Positions 24,480 to 36,790 are shown, numbered from the stretch's first letter. The stretch is DNA of 64,000 bases from Bimastos eiseni (GCA_959347315.1 OY365809.1:42105290-42169289); one strand, 5' to 3'. A program made the numbers and translations. Notes: generated by a model not told the origin, from the letters alone.

Positions 24480-24755
24480 AGGTGCTCTCTCTGTCTCTCT
24501 ATCTCTGCTTCTGTCTCTCTATCTTTCTGTTCTCTTTCTCTCTCTGCCTGTATGTCTCTGTATCTCTCTGTCTGTCTATCTTTCTTTCTTTCTCTGTTTC
24601 TCACTGTGTCTCTTTTTCTTTCTCTCTCTCTGTCTGTCTGTCTCTGTCTGTCTCTCTCTCTCTGTTCCTCTCCTCCCTTTCTCTTTTTCTCTCTATCTCT
24701 ATTCAAATCTCTCTCTCTTTCTCTCAATCTCTCCCAGTCTCTCTCAGTTATATTT
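24480..24755. repeat. CTCT/CTGT-rich tract
   Basis: A pyrimidine-rich tract of TCTCTCTGTC-type repeats. The Ser/Leu-rich and Arg/Glu-rich ORFs through it are artefacts. Confidence 0.85.
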
Positions 24756-24949
24756 TCTTGCTTCAGAGGACCTGAAGTCATCTGGATCTTTTAGAGAACG
24801 TGGATTCAGTCGTGAGGTGCACGGGCATAGTCGACGGAATATCCCTCACTTCATCTCTGATGTTCATCGCGTGTTTTTTCCTGTGGAAACTATACTTGGT
24901 GCAAGAAAGAGCTCTAGACAAACGTTCACTCATAAACGTAAAGCAATAA

Positions 24950-26060
24950 ATTCATTCATTCATTACAGAGATTTATATAGCGCCGTTCATCCGACATGAC
25001 GTCCGGCAGAACGCATGACCTGGTCACCGCAAACACCCCTCTGGAAGGCCAACATAGAGTGAGCAACAGTAATTCAGTCGAGTTGTGATGAAAGCGTGAA
25101 CAAGGGTAGGTGTGGCGTCTGAAGTTAGCGAGAGTGCAACAGTGCGGAGCTGACGCAACTGGTAGTATGACGCACGTTAGTGACGGTGAATATGAGAAGC
25201 TCTTAGTCCAACGTGACTCCAAGGTCTTGTGCAACAGAGGAACATATGAAGATAAATATATGATATAAATATGTAAGCAGTATCGTCAGCTAAGTGAAGC
25301 TTCATAAGCTGCTGGCGAGTACCAGACCAGATAAACTGGGCTTTTGTTGGATTGACTCGCAGTCGGTTTGTCGATGTCCAAGCTTGGAAGACATCTTTTA
25401 CAGTCTGACTCATTGCCTGAACATCAACGGACGCATTAAAAGCCATGTAGTGCAAGTAGGGTTGGACGTCATCATCGTAACGGTGACCAAGTACAGCAGT
25501 GTCATTAAGGACAGAAGCAATCTCTAAAATGTAGATGACGTACAGAAGGGAAGTGAGCACTGAGCCCAGAGGAAGGCCACAAGGTACCCTTGGACAACCG
25601 AAAAGGGAACAATTACACGAATGAGACCAACCACCTGAGCAATTTACCAGACAGTTCAAATGAAATATCTAGCCTCTTAAGCAAAATATCATGATCGACA
25701 GTGTCAAAAGCGGCACTGACGTCAAACAAGGCCAACAGTGTGAGCTGTGAATTATCTGTAGCCTCATAAATGTCAGAAAGGAGACGAAGTAACAACGCCT
25801 TGGTGAAGTGACCTCTCCGAAAGCCAGATTGGTAATCCGGAAGCAACTTATTTCACTCTAAATAAACAGTGAGCTGGTAGTCAACAAACAATCTTTTCGA
25901 TGATTTTCGACATCATTGTAACATTTGCAATCGGTCGAAGATTGACGGGATCAGATGAATCAGGTCCACTACACTTGAGGATAGGAACGAGAATTGAGCG
26001 TTTCTGCGACAGCGGTAGAGCTCCGTCCTGGATAGATCGATTGCAAAAAAGCTATTAACT
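24950..26060 (-). mobile_element. CR1-like non-LTR retrotransposon remnant with reverse transcriptase
   Basis: From high to low coordinate the minus strand shows a degraded upstream RT segment (about 26,060-25,850), a clear palm region (LLPDYQSGFRRG, then LLALFDVSAAFDTVDHDIL, about 25,846-25,640) and, in another frame, GLPLGSVLTSLLYVIY with a YDDD box (about 25,590-25,480), where LINEs have a Y/F-A/x-D-D catalytic motif. A GGCGCTATATAAATC end and an (AATG)n tail follow at 24,950-24,980. Frameshifts and stops make it inactive. It links the recurrent AGCGC-type 3' ends in this window to a reverse-transcriptase element. Confidence 0.8.
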
Positions 26061-26279
26061 TTAATGGCATGATATATACATATATGTGTGTGTATAGATA
26101 TAATGTGATTATATAATATATATCACTAGTGATTGATTACTGTTATTAGTAGGTTAATCTTTTGCCTCATTGATAACAGTACAGGTTAAAAGTGAAATTG
26201 GGCGCTTACATTGTGTTTGGTAATTTAGAGAAACAATAGTCTCTGTCGCTGTCTCTGAGTTTGGCGTCTGATTGATACT

Positions 26280-26281
<2 letters not shown>

Positions 26282-26346
<65 letters not shown>

Positions 26347-26410
26347 ACGTATATATGTGATATATATTTATAGCTCCTTATAGACTTAATATATATATAT
26401 AAATTTTCTT
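26282..26410. repeat. CA repeat and TA-rich flank
   Basis: A (CA)n tract of about 60 bases at 26282-26342, followed by TATA-rich sequence. The flanking 26.4-26.75 kb is very AT-rich without coding content. Confidence 0.9.
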
Positions 26411-27450
26411 TTTTACGTGAAGGCAGCATGCAGAAAGAAGAATGTTTTGATAAAGTCTTCTCTACTGTATATATTTAAAAGTCTGAAAATAATTATAAAA
26501 TATAATTTATGTATGCCCCTATCGGATATGTACAACACATGCACATTACGCGTATATAAAAATATACATAACTAACAAATTTTATATATATAGCCCCAAT
26601 CGTATACATACAATAGGCCAGCATACAAATTACACATAATATTATATATAAATACATATGGCTAAGAACATTTATTTATATTCCATTTCGAATATATGCA
26701 TACTTACATATATATATATATATAATTATATATAACTTTTATATGCTAAGACTATGGTTTCGACTGAAATAGTCTGAGGCAAATCGATGAAGCGAAAGCA
26801 GAATGATTAGATGAGAGAAGGACTTAATGAATGAGGGAAGTCGTAAATTCATAATGGGGCTGATTGAACACAAACAAAGCTGACGATTTCAACAGCGGAA
26901 GAAATGCCAAAACCCTTCATCGGTGACGAAAACAAAATGAAAATGAAAAGAGAAATATGAATTTTGAAGGGCAGACTCGTGAAGGAGGAGAATGACAAAC
27001 AGCATTGGGTGGGGTAAGAAGATATGAAGAGAAGACAAGGATCGATCGGTCTTGAAAGGTGTAGGCGTCACTGATGACATGACCTAGATAGTAACTATAA
27101 TATATCACACGGCATGACCTAAATACTTACAACGTAAATTTGAATCAGTTACGTGATTAGCCTTGATATTGTCCCTAATATATCGAGAGATATAGGGAGA
27201 GCGATAGAGAGGAAGAGAGGGAGAGACAGAGAGACAGAGACAGAGAGAAGGAGAGTATGTTAGGTAGATTGAGAGAACCTGAGAAATTCCTAATTCCATT
27301 CTTCAAATAGTTGACTGCAGAAATGTTGCATCAAAAATCCATTTTTTTAATTTTTAAATATTTGACTCATTTCAGACTCATTAGTCACATATTTTGAAAA
27401 TCAGCCATTTTGCAGTCTGTACGGGTGTAGATTGAGCCGTAATCGATTTA

Positions 27451-28200
27451 ATGATGATCTATAACACACACACACAAACACACATACATCATAAACATAC
27501 ACACCTACACAGACGCACGCATACACACACATACACACACATACACACACTCACCTACGCACGCACTTACGCACATAACCAAAATCAGCAATGCGTTAAA
27601 CAAACGAACCGACCATTTCTTCATAAATCGATTCTGGTTATTAGTCTTCAAGCAATATGGCCACCGGATCTGGCGATGATGATGATGACGACGATGATGA
27701 CGCCGCTACCTTTGTTACACCACACCCAACTAATTTGAACAATCCATCACGCTCCGGCGGCCGTTCGGCATACTTATTTACACAGTATCAATATATGCCC
27801 AGCAGAAAGTTACTTCGTTGGAAAAAGAGCGTCTGTTGGACGATTGCGTCTTTTTATCGGTTGAAGTGGATGTTTTACAGGATGCTGCCCGGCAAAAATC
27901 GTTAGAGTGTATTGCAACCGTTTGCCGAACGAACCGCAACACTTAACTAAACGCGGTCTAACGATCCGTAGGGACTTTCTGCTGAGCGCTTTATCAGTCA
28001 TACACGCACTAAGTGTATTAGAGATTTGCGCAGTGGTTGGTCAGGAATATTCGCATTGGATCCTTTGAGGAGGGAAAGACACGGGAAGTCTTCTGGAATA
28101 TGAGCCACTGGCACACACTGGCGCCTGTGGAGGTGCGCTGCCTCGTGGACTCCGCGTATACTTGTAGGCTCTCTCCAACCGTGTCCTCGCATTTCTAGCT
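27451..28200. other. CACA tract, then a possible coding fragment
   Basis: A CACACA/CATACA tract covers about 27463-27560. An ORF opening MATGSG plus nine Asp starts at 27657; after it a different frame gives AQQKVTSLEKERLLDD (about 27,795-27,945), which looks like a coiled coil. The change of frame and the repeat-coded Asp run leave this uncertain; it may be a decayed pseudogene. Confidence 0.2.
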
Positions 28201-31200
28201 ACATTGGTGGTTATACTGTCCTTGAATTATATTTTATTTCCTCCCTCTGTTCTTTTCCATCATTCTTTGTTAGTACCTCCCGTTCTTTTGTCTATAACCC
28301 TAACCCTTTTAGAGTACATCCAAACAGTTGCCAATCGTGAAGCTGACGGTGGACATACCTGTAGCTTTGTTCTACCCATTGCACTCACTAACCCATCATT
28401 CCAGCAGGTGCTATTGATGATTTGGCGACAAGTCATGCGTCGTCTGTCTGCGCGTCTCCGTCATGCGTGGAGAGCGCATTGTTGTCAAACAAAGACTTAG
28501 TTACTTCATGCTGAAATGCAAACATAACAGTCATCCTATTTTCTATCTGACGTTGCGAATAGAATAGCTTGACTTAATATAATTATACTAAGAAATAATT
28601 ATGCTACTGATATAACTGGCCTGTAATATTACATGCTGTGTCAGTTGACTTCCAACGTTTTAGATAATGCAAATATACAGCAATAAAAATATAATAACAC
28701 TATTTATACAAACTACGACCCTATAGAAAGTCAGGCAATATGATCGTCTGACTTCCTTGGTCCTTATTTCATACATTATTATGTAGGTCTGCATGAGTAG
28801 TGTGCTTATGTTTATTGCTTGATCGTTTAGTCTGTATACAGAGGATTTTGTACAACGGCCTGACATTTTATATCAAGATAAAGCAACCAGAGTTGATAAT
28901 AAGCATCCTGCTATCGTACGAGAGACTGATCCGAATGATTGAATGGGCAAATGAATATTTCGACCAGTGTTCATCGGTCCGTTGTCAAGGTTTAGGTCAC
29001 GAAGCGTTTCAGGGAAAATTAATCAGAGTCCAGGTCAATGGGAAATATGAAAAGGTCAAAAGGTCTATATGAAAAATAGATTGAAATAATGCGAGGAATA
29101 GGAAAAGATTCATGCGAGCCAGCTCTGATCATATTAATTAATTAATTAACTAATGCAGTCATTGAATCATTCCTTCAGTCAAGTAGTCATTTGTTCATTC
29201 ATTCGTTTAATTAGTCAGTCTAGGAGTCAGTCCTTCATTCATCCATTCACTCAATCTCAATCATTATTCACGCTTGCATCCAATAATTTCGCAATTCAGC
29301 CAGTAATTCATGATTCAGTCATAAATTCATTTAGTAAGCAGTAATGTATTCATTCATTCATTCATTAAATCTGGCATTTAGTCAGTTAGTCATTCAGTTT
29401 GTCAGTCCGTTATTGATGTAGTCATCTATCTAAATAATTTATTAACTCAGAAATAATACCACTCTTGGATCACCTACCGACGCCCGGATATTGCGAAGAC
29501 GTTTGTAACGTAACATGGTGAGCCGGTTACACGTTCACGCATGCCTGCCAATTACGTACTTGCTCTTACCTAGGCAAAACTGTTCTATCCCCTCTCTGGC
29601 AACAACCACTCGAGCAACGGAATAGCATTCGAGATTACCAAGGGTAGAGTACCTTACCTGTCACCAGGTGTCGGTGGAATTTCATGGTTCCTGTGCGAAA
29701 TGCCTTCTAGCGACCATCATATTCATTAGGTTTCTATAGCAACTGCTTCATGCACTCGCCGTAGGCATGGCAACAACGGCCGCCACTTCTGCCACGTAAG
29801 TGTCAGGTTCTGACAGCGTCAGCACGCCATCTGACCATGGAACTGATAAAGTGACCGAATCGCGTTGACATTGACGCGTGACGCTTTGCTGACATCCGAC
29901 TTGTCCGCGTGACGTATGACGCGGACCTCGCCTCAATTTCCTGTAAAATCGGATGTCAATTGTCGTGTCAGCATATCATTTTGGCCAGCCCCTGAAAGGG
30001 GTGTTTGTGTCAGACTTAACACGCACGCCCAGTCTTGCAAATACAGGCACTAGTGTATGCGCAGTTGATTGAATATTAACCTTTCTCTTATTGAGCTCAA
30101 CAGTACTTCAGTTTGAAACCTATTTGATCTGCCGTGATCTTAGATAAATCGAAGACAAAGAAATGTCCATGTATTAATCAACTGAAGCTAAACATTCAAG
30201 TTACTAGTTGTATACCGTATAATATAGTAATATTACTATCGTTAGTTGTGGTGGATGTTGTAGCTGCAGTTTTTTTGAGATTTTTATATTGCCCGATGTA
30301 GACCCGTCGGTTCTTAAGCACTGGGGACGCCAGCTTCATTGAACTAGGCGAACTACATGATGTCATTAACGGCACGGTGACGCACGAAGCTCCCAGATGC
30401 CCTCTAAAGTCAGCCTGACCTTCCGAATCAAACAAGTCGTCACATTGACACTACAAGGGAAGCATATAAACGACCTCTGTCCGTAAACACGCAGAACCAC
30501 GAGCTGGAGGCTGCTTGTCCTTCAGCCGCCTTCGTGTAGGATCAAACCGCCATTTGTCGTGCTTTTGCTTAAGAGTTCTGTCATGCTGCCTGGTTGGCTG
30601 GGCATAGATATATTGGGTGCAAGGTCGAGGAGTCTCTACCGTATACTGAGAAATTGAGGGTGTCCTGCGCTACCTTTAAAGGTACGGTGGTAGTAAGGTC
30701 TGAGCCGAAGCTTGAAGGCTCTCTTGCAGTTTTGCTTGATAAGGGGCTTCTGTCAACTCGGGTGTAACATGCACTGTGAAAGCGGCAACACCCCGGAGCG
30801 ATTGTCACCCCAACCCCTACAGTCAATCATGGACCTCACTGACGTCAGAGTATCTCATCTGTGTCCCATGTAACAAGCGATGGACGGCTTGAGTCGTTGC
30901 TTCTGGGGCAAGTGGACCAGACTTAGTTCTATGATGACGTTGTCTTGACGTAAGACAATGGCTTCAACGGACCCTAGCCTTAGTTATTTTGACTCAATGA
31001 GATGTCACACTTGTATGACCGATCTATTACTCTGCTCCGTGTATGCTATTAATTTGAGCATTATTAATATTATTATTATTATTATCATAACAATTCTTAT
31101 AATTCAAATAATAATAATAATAATAATTATTATTATTATTTTTATTATAATAAAATATATAATTATTATTAATATCATTATTATTACTATAACTATTATT

Positions 31201-32480
31201 ACTATCAGTGCTATCATAATGATTATCATACTGCAACATTAATGTCCATTTTTACCAGCGGAATTCCTTGCACAGTCAAAATACAAAGATTATAGAAACA
31301 AATAAGTAACCGGTAGGAAATATCAACCACAGTAAAGTCTGCAAGGGTCAGATTACATCGACACTCTCCATGAATCCACAGTACACAGTCAAAACATGTT
31401 TACACGGGCGTCGTGATGCCACTAACATCTTAAATCAGCAGAGAAAAATATTTATACAAGATATTTGTATTAGTCCGTCTGGGTGTCAACACCAGGTAAC
31501 TGAACGTGAGAGCCTGCCTTTGCGTACTCTTATGTGCCAGTCTGTGTGTGTATGTATGTGCGTGTGTGTGTGTATGCACTGACGTGTGTGTCTGTGTTTG
31601 AGTGTTTGTGTGTTTGTATGTGTGTCCGTGTGTTTGTATGTGTCTGTGTGCCTGTGTGCGGAAGGCACCCGCGACCCTCTGGTCGTTCTCGTCTCCTGAA
31701 AATGTCACGTCAACTCACGATGCTTCCTTCTGATCTACGATTCTTATCTCTTCAGCAACACTTATCCCGATCGCCGAAAGCGTTTGCGCCAATATTCAAT
31801 CGACTGCGGAGAGTTCTGACGCTACATAAATTTCGCCCACTCTCTCGCGACGCTCGCGGACAACTGTTGCGTGCCAATGTGATATTAGTTTGTCTAGCTC
31901 CTTCGAGGATATTAATATTATATTTATTCACCGTACATCAAATACCAATTACGTATTTAATTTACGCTGTCAGCTACTTCGTCGCCTGAGAACGATCATA
32001 GCGAATCTCCAGTCTTGAATATTCCGAGAAAAACGAGATAGAAGTTCTGGCAGCCTTAGACGGAAAATTAAGCAAAATCTGTGTAATAAAATTTAACTCG
32101 TATAAGTCCTAGCAAAGTATAAACATTTGATTAAAGATTGTTCGCTAAAAGTAAATTGAAAAGTAAAATTGTTTTTGAGAAATTTATGACAAACGGCACT
32201 GTGCGTTCGAAATTATAAATAACATTTAGCTGTTGGCCTATGTCCAACTGGCTGTCATGTTGCTGTATACATGTCCACTCGCAATTTAGTTTCTGTCACT
32301 CTGCGGTGTCTTCACAGACTGGCATGTCCAATGTCCCATCAAATTATTGGGATATAGTGTGCGGAAGAAATTTTGTGTGTGCAACATTTTATAAATCACC
32401 TTTATGTGTACACCCGAGCTGATTGCAATGATAGTTATATGAAGACCATATCAAACAGTCAACGGTGATCATTAACTTTT
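28200..32480. other. No gene; degenerate repeats
   Basis: Degenerate TTCATTCA/TCAGTCAG tract at about 29155-29420, an (AAT/ATT)n tract at about 31058-31235 and a TG-rich tract at about 31535-31665. Several 60-150 codon ORFs lack recognisable content. A CCTGAAAGGGGTGTTTGT patch near 29990 resembles the sequence beside the hairpin at 1.6 kb. Confidence 0.5.
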
Positions 32481-32486
32481 TGAACC

Positions 32487-32717
32487 TTGGTTCACGTGAA
32501 AACTGCTAACTCTGGATCCCTGAGCCAAAAAAACCTAAATTTTCGAACAATGCGTGAAAAAATGTTTAAGTATTTTACAGCTAATTCAACTAGAAGATAT
32601 ATCGATGAATTGGATGAAATGGTTAGTAATTATAATGAAACTAGGCATTCTTTCATTAAACTGACGCCTTCTGAAGCTAGTTTGAAAATGAATGAAAAGG
32701 CTGTATGGATGAATTAG
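32487..32717 (+). pseudogene. Retroviral-type integrase fragment of the Polinton-like element
   Basis: The fragment contains YIDELDEMVSNYNETRHS and LTPSEAS, the segment following the catalytic core of the rve/DDE integrases found in Polintons and related elements. Integrase inserts the element DNA into host DNA. Only about 60 residues remain: the zinc-binding and catalytic parts upstream and the chromodomain-like tail downstream are missing. It precedes the ATPase on the same strand, separated by about 0.9 kb of unrelated-looking sequence. Confidence 0.75.
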
Positions 32718-33640
32718 GTGTATTTAAAATGGAAGTCAAAGATTTATCGTGAAACGACGTATTATCTATCATCTAGCAGGTAGTATCTCCGCCATATATT
32801 AACCAGACGAAGTATCTACCTACTGGAAATTATGGGTGAACTTAGCAACTCGCACGAGAGGTATAAAATGTAATGAAATAAATTGTTTTATTAACACGTA
32901 AACGATAACTCTAATAATAATCAGAAGACTTTAGAAATGAACATTAAACTTAATCTGCACAGCGTGTTTAGACGACCTAGCATACAAGCTTTAAGAGTTC
33001 TTTCACTTACACACTATCACGCTGATAATGAGTTCGTATATATAAAGTTGATAATCAATTACTCAGTTTGAGATTTCAGAATAATAATAATAAATATATG
33101 AATAATTTTATCTAGATAATGACACAGTTACCGTCTACGTTCAATAGCGGAGTTCACCAATGCATCTCTAGCGGCAGTTTCCCCAAGATCTTAATCTACT
33201 TGACTGTACCTTAACGAAGCCACGGACAACGAGCGATTCCAACCAGACAGGCCCTTTGTCTTTAGTGCGCGGCTATTTTATACCGAATCTCGTAGTCAGA
33301 CAGAGCGGCAGTGCGGTCAGACCGAGCAGCGGGGTCAGCCGAATCTGAGGGACCTGATCCAAGAATACTGTTCCACTAGTAAGCCTGATCTGTGAAACAG
33401 ACTGCCAGGTCACCCAGTTCTGACCAACCAGATATAAGAACACCACCGACAATGTATCCAACGAGCCACTAGTTTTGACCTCTGAAGCCGGCCGAATACC
33501 TTTACTAAAAATACAGGCCGTCAGACCAACTAATATCATCACTAGTGCACAAGCAATGACTACCTATAGTGACCCAGATCTAGTCTTAAGCAATGCCTCC
33601 CTGGAGTGGTCTGTCTAACTATAATGTAGCATTATATTGA
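32718..33640. other. Unassigned segment between integrase and ATPase remnants
   Basis: No element gene can be read here. It contains a TATATAAAG box near 33036 and GC-richer sequence at 33200-33560. It may be an insertion (for example an LTR or non-autonomous transposon) or scrambled element sequence. No terminal repeats were established. Confidence 0.35.
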
Positions 33641-34381
33641 CCCTATGATATATCTAAGAGATTCAATAATCCTCTTTTACCTAGAAGTATAAGAGGGTTA
33701 ATCGTAGGAAAGTCTGCGACTCTATTGTTGAATCTACTTCTAGGACCAGGATGGCCAAGATACGACAATCTGCAAGTATTCGGAAGATCTCTCTTTCAAC
33801 CAGAGTATAAAGTACTCAAGCAAGCATTTGAGGATAAAATACCGAAAGAATTCATCATAGGGCTATTCAATTGCCAAGACGAGACCATGAGACTAAATGC
33901 TCCGCCGGCCTTAGTAGTTGAGGCAATGTCTAAACACTTGTATAAAAAATCTGATATCTGCTGTAAGTTCTTCGAATCGTCTGAAGACGTGCCAGATCCG
34001 AGAGACTTGAATCGCGACAAGAAAAACTTGATGATTTTTGATGATTTACAGTTAGACAAGCAAAACAAATTTGAGACCTACTACATCCGGGGAAGGCATA
34101 GCAACGTTGACTGCTTCTACCTCGCTCATAATTATTTCAAAATACCTAGACAGACGATCAGAGAGAATGCAAACTCTATCTGCTTGTTTCCTCAAGACCA
34201 GAAAAATATTAATCCCATTTACCACGATCACGTAAGTACAGACATGTCTAAGGATGAGTTTAGGAAACTATGTGAAACAGCCTGGGAGCAACCCCATGGA
34301 TTTGTAGTGATAGATCAGACTAGTAATAGGAATAATGGCAAGCATAAATGCGGTTTCCAGGAATTCTACATTCCAATATAA
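33641..34381 (+). pseudogene. FtsK/HerA-type genome-packaging ATPase, amino end eroded
   Basis: The encoded protein resembles the packaging ATPases of Polintons, adintoviruses and related dsDNA viruses, which drive DNA into capsids. A Walker B-like KNLMIFDDLQL is followed by YIRGRHSNVDCFYLAHN, where the family has its sensor motifs. At the amino end GLIVGKS (about 33,695-33,715) is what remains of the P-loop, but its spacing does not fit GxxxxGK(S/T). The frame is open only from 33,641 with no usable in-frame ATG, so the start is lost. The C-terminal 200 residues look intact and end just before the penton-like gene's TATA motif. Confidence 0.8.
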
Positions 34382-34392
34382 AAAACTCTTTT

Positions 34393-34406
34393 ATATTATA
34401 AAAATG
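34393..34406 (+). promoter_or_regulatory. TATA motif abutting the start codon (penton-like gene)
   Basis: TATTATAAAA runs directly into ATG at 34404. The same motif occurs at other genes of the element; see the finding on start-coupled TATA motifs. Confidence 0.6.
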
Positions 34407-35026
34407 GAATCGCTTCTACAAAAGATTGCGGACTACACCGAAAGGATCGCGCGTTACACAGAGCCAAAGTCATCGTTTTACATATTATTGAGGGATAAGA
34501 GATCGCGAATAAGGACTCGATTCAATCCGTTGATTCAGTTCGATAAAGATAAAAAGTACGAGATGGCTCTTGTCGATCTGGAAACATATTTTTCATTCCC
34601 AAACATCGATGAGAATGACAACAACTTTTCGTAGTCGCCGAATGGTGGAGGTATAATTACATGGTTGATTTTTGGGCGTTGAACTCTATCGGAAAAGTCC
34701 TCGGTTTCGATAGACGGCGTTATTCAGCGGGTTACCAGGAATCGGAGAATCTAGTAGACATAATGAGTGTCAGTGATCTGAGAGTAACGAGCGATATTAT
34801 TGGGGCATCCTATAACAACGGAACGACCGATAATATAATTTATTCCTTTTTCCCGAATGTAGGGCCCGGCTATAAGATTATCGAAACGCCTAGGAATTTG
34901 ATATATCTTCCAATCACCCTATCCACGATTTCGACGATGGAAACGTCTCTCACAGACCAAAATGGCCAACTAATTAATCTACGAGGTTAGGAATTAGCGC
35001 TGAGGTTTCATATAAGAGAGGCTTAA
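34404..35026 (+). pseudogene. Probable penton-like (minor) capsid protein, broken
   Basis: The start is ATG 34404, chosen because it abuts TATTATAAAA. The amino part (FNPLIQFDKDKKYEMALVDL) stops at about 34,634. The carboxy part, in another frame from about 34,661, has IIYSFFPNVGPGYKI and LTDQNGQLINLRG. A TAG at 34,988-34,990 is followed in frame by 11 more codons to TAA at 35,024. The layout matches a single-jelly-roll structural protein common in Polinton/adintovirus-like elements. The middle seems shortened, so I infer an internal deletion plus frameshift. Penton is my best assignment, not proven. Confidence 0.55.
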
Positions 35027-35039
35027 AAGTTTTTATAGT

Positions 35040-35052
35040 TTTATATAAAATG
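35040..35052 (+). promoter_or_regulatory. TATA motif abutting the start codon (PX gene)
   Basis: TTATATAAA is fused to ATG at 35050. It lies 14 bases after the penton-like gene's final stop, so it is the only obvious signal for the downstream gene. Confidence 0.6.
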
Positions 35053-35652
35053 AGTCGATACACAAATGTCAAAGTTAATATTTCAGATGGACAAAAAGAC
35101 AAAAGGAAAAGATCTCTACAAGCGGGAACCGGCGTTAGCATTGGGTTAAAGCACAACGATTTAAATGGAACCCACGTTTTAGCTCTTACACAGGCGCAGG
35201 TTAACAAGTTAGCTAAGGCGTATAAGGGTGGAAAAGGCGCGACTATCAAAATGAGTAAAACGCAATTGATACATAATGCCAAAGTCGAAGGTGGCATTAT
35301 CGGCGCTATTTTACCGTTTCTAGCAACTGCGGATAAATTTCTGCTTTCGAGCGTGTTACCGAGCTTAGCAACGGACGCATTAACAGGAATAGGTGCAGCG
35401 ACTGGATCAAAAGTCATAGACAAAGTCACCGGATCGGGTAGTGCAATATATCTCAATAGTCGAGGTACAAACTACAAGATAGTGCAACAAGGGCATGGTC
35501 TTTACCTGAAGCCATGGCAAGGTTCTGGTTTTGATGGTGTGGGATAAGGTCTGTATCTGAAAACAGGCTCTGGATTCGTAAACGGTAAAGGGCTTATCGT
35601 TGGACCAGATTCGCCGTTTAAAAACATTCCACTTCTCGGATTGTTACTATAA
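35050..35652 (+). pseudogene. PX (adenovirus pVI/pX-like) virion protein with a late nonsense codon
   Basis: The basic amino end (KDKRKRS) is followed by ALTQAQVNKLAKAYKGGKG and then a long amphipathic/hydrophobic stretch (GGIIGAILPFLATADK onward), ending in glycine-rich GLYLK-type repeats. This is the profile of the membrane-active pVI/pX-like core proteins of adintovirus-type elements, thought to aid particle escape from membranes. A TAA at 35,545-35,547 interrupts the reading; the same frame stays open 34 further codons with another GLYLK repeat to TAA at 35,650. Loss is therefore minimal: one nonsense mutation. Confidence 0.65.
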
Positions 35653-35687
35653 TTTTTTCTTATCTCAGCTTAAATGAAAAGTAATTC

Positions 35688-35699
35688 CAATATAAAATG
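35688..35699 (+). promoter_or_regulatory. CCAATATAAA motif fused to a start codon
   Basis: CCAATATAAAATG at 35687-35699. The identical CCAATATAAAATG stands at the start of the polymerase gene on the other strand (44,019 down to 44,007). Confidence 0.65.
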
Positions 35700-36117
35700 T
35701 ATCATTATCCGATTCACAATGGGGGTGGACGAAACCCAAAACTGAAAAAGTTCTACGAGAACACAACCGAGATCCGTCACGTGGAAGGCGTGTGAAGGTA
35801 TGTGGGATGTCAAGTATAGACCGCAATGACAAATGGGTGGTTTAAAATGGAATGTTTTTGCTCAAGAAGCGATAACTATTCATTCTCATGAGATGGTTGA
35901 TTTACCGTTAGGCTTAGGTGTCCGAATGACGAAAGGATCGTGTAAAGTTTCGCTCCATCCGGAATTGATAGAAGCGGGGTGTCGCCTGCTGAGCGATACC
36001 GTTACTGGAGTCACGGAAGAAATTTTACTCGATATTAAGAATTTCAGAGATCTTGGAACTGTCACCATAAACAAAGGAGACTCGTTATGTTATGTCGATT
36101 ACCGCGTCAACGAATAA
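35697..36117 (+). pseudogene. Small protein with possible dUTPase-like fold, frameshifted
   Basis: From ATG 35697 about 32 codons read to a TGA. A second frame then carries GMWDVKYRPQ, a TGA at 35,827, and the main open part (35,833-36,117), ending in VTINKGDSLCYVDY. The last motif resembles the strand-turn-strand before the C-terminus of trimeric dUTPases (xIKKGDxIxQ). The catalytic motifs of dUTPase are not evident, so a dUTPase-like structural or regulatory role is as likely. At least one frameshift and one nonsense codon are present. Confidence 0.4.
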
Positions 36118-36147
36118 AACTTGAATTCCATTTTAAGAATATTCTTC

Positions 36148-36161
36148 GATATTATAAAATG
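36148..36161 (+). promoter_or_regulatory. TATA motif fused to the start codon (coiled-coil/membrane gene)
   Basis: ATATTATAAAATG with ATG at 36,159. It lies 42 bases downstream of the previous reading frame's stop. Confidence 0.6.
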
Positions 36162-36708
36162 GAATTGGACAAAGCAAGCACCTATCGCCTGCAGAAAATA
36201 TCTGAAATTCAACAGGAAATCTTACGAGAACGCGAAAAGAGAGAAATAATCTGTAAAAAATATCAAAAGAGTGTCAAAGTAGTCGAAGCGTTGGGAGGTT
36301 TGTTTGCCCTTACATCTTCTGGACTCGGTGTATTAGGCTTAACTTTTCTAGGTACCGTCGTAGCCGCACCAGCTGCAACAAGTCGTGGTAGCTTTATCCG
36401 CAGGAGCTGGAGCATTGTGTTTGATAGGAAACCAAATCCGCCGAATATTATCGGTGCGGCAAGAAAAACATGCAAAAATCAAGACTATAGACGAAGGGAA
36501 ACTCAATTCGATCAGCGACCTTGTTTCGAAAGCTTTAGATGATAATCATATCTCAGACTTGGAATATTCTGTTATTCTAAGTGAATTCGAGAAATTTAAT
36601 GAAATGAAGAAAGAGGTTAGAAGTAAAAGCAATGCCAACATAGATGAAGCGACGAAACAATCGTTCATCAGGGGAAAGGCATTCAAAAACGTATTGAACA
36701 CAAAGTGA
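36159..36708 (+). pseudogene. Coiled-coil plus membrane-segment element protein, one frameshift
   Basis: The start at 36,159 is set by the TATA-ATG motif. The amino part is a charged coiled coil (KISEIQQEILREREKREII), then a hydrophobic glycine-rich segment (LGGLFALTSSGLGVLGLTFLG). Near 36,380 the frame shifts, and the second frame supplies AGAGALCLIGNQ and an acidic helical tail (ISDLEYSVILSEFEKFNEMK). Proteins of this layout recur in Polinton-like elements of invertebrates; function is unknown, possibly virion membrane-associated. One indel separates the halves. Confidence 0.55.
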
Positions 36709-36716
36709 ATGCAAAT

Positions 36717-36772
36717 TGACGTTTTACTTTTTATGTTTTATGTTTTACGTTTTATGTTTTACGTTTAAATAT
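36717..36772 (+). repeat. Heptamer repeat upstream of an element gene
   Basis: Repeats of TTTTATG/TTTTACG fill about 36,719-36,767, just before the next gene's ATG at 36,791. This gene lacks a TATAAAATG motif, so the repeat has replaced or displaced it. Confidence 0.5.
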
Positions 36773-36790
36773 TATGTTTCCAAGCTAAAA

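Noticed and set aside
28295..28312. Telomere-like CCCTAACCC
   Set aside because: Only one and a half units; chance occurrence.
31534..31989. 151-codon ORF
   Set aside because: It begins in a TG-rich repeat and its remainder matches no family I recognise; a chance open frame is likeliest.
33273..33542. Minus-strand 89-codon ORF in the gap between integrase and ATPase
   Set aside because: It has internal short repeats and no domain; not considered an element gene.
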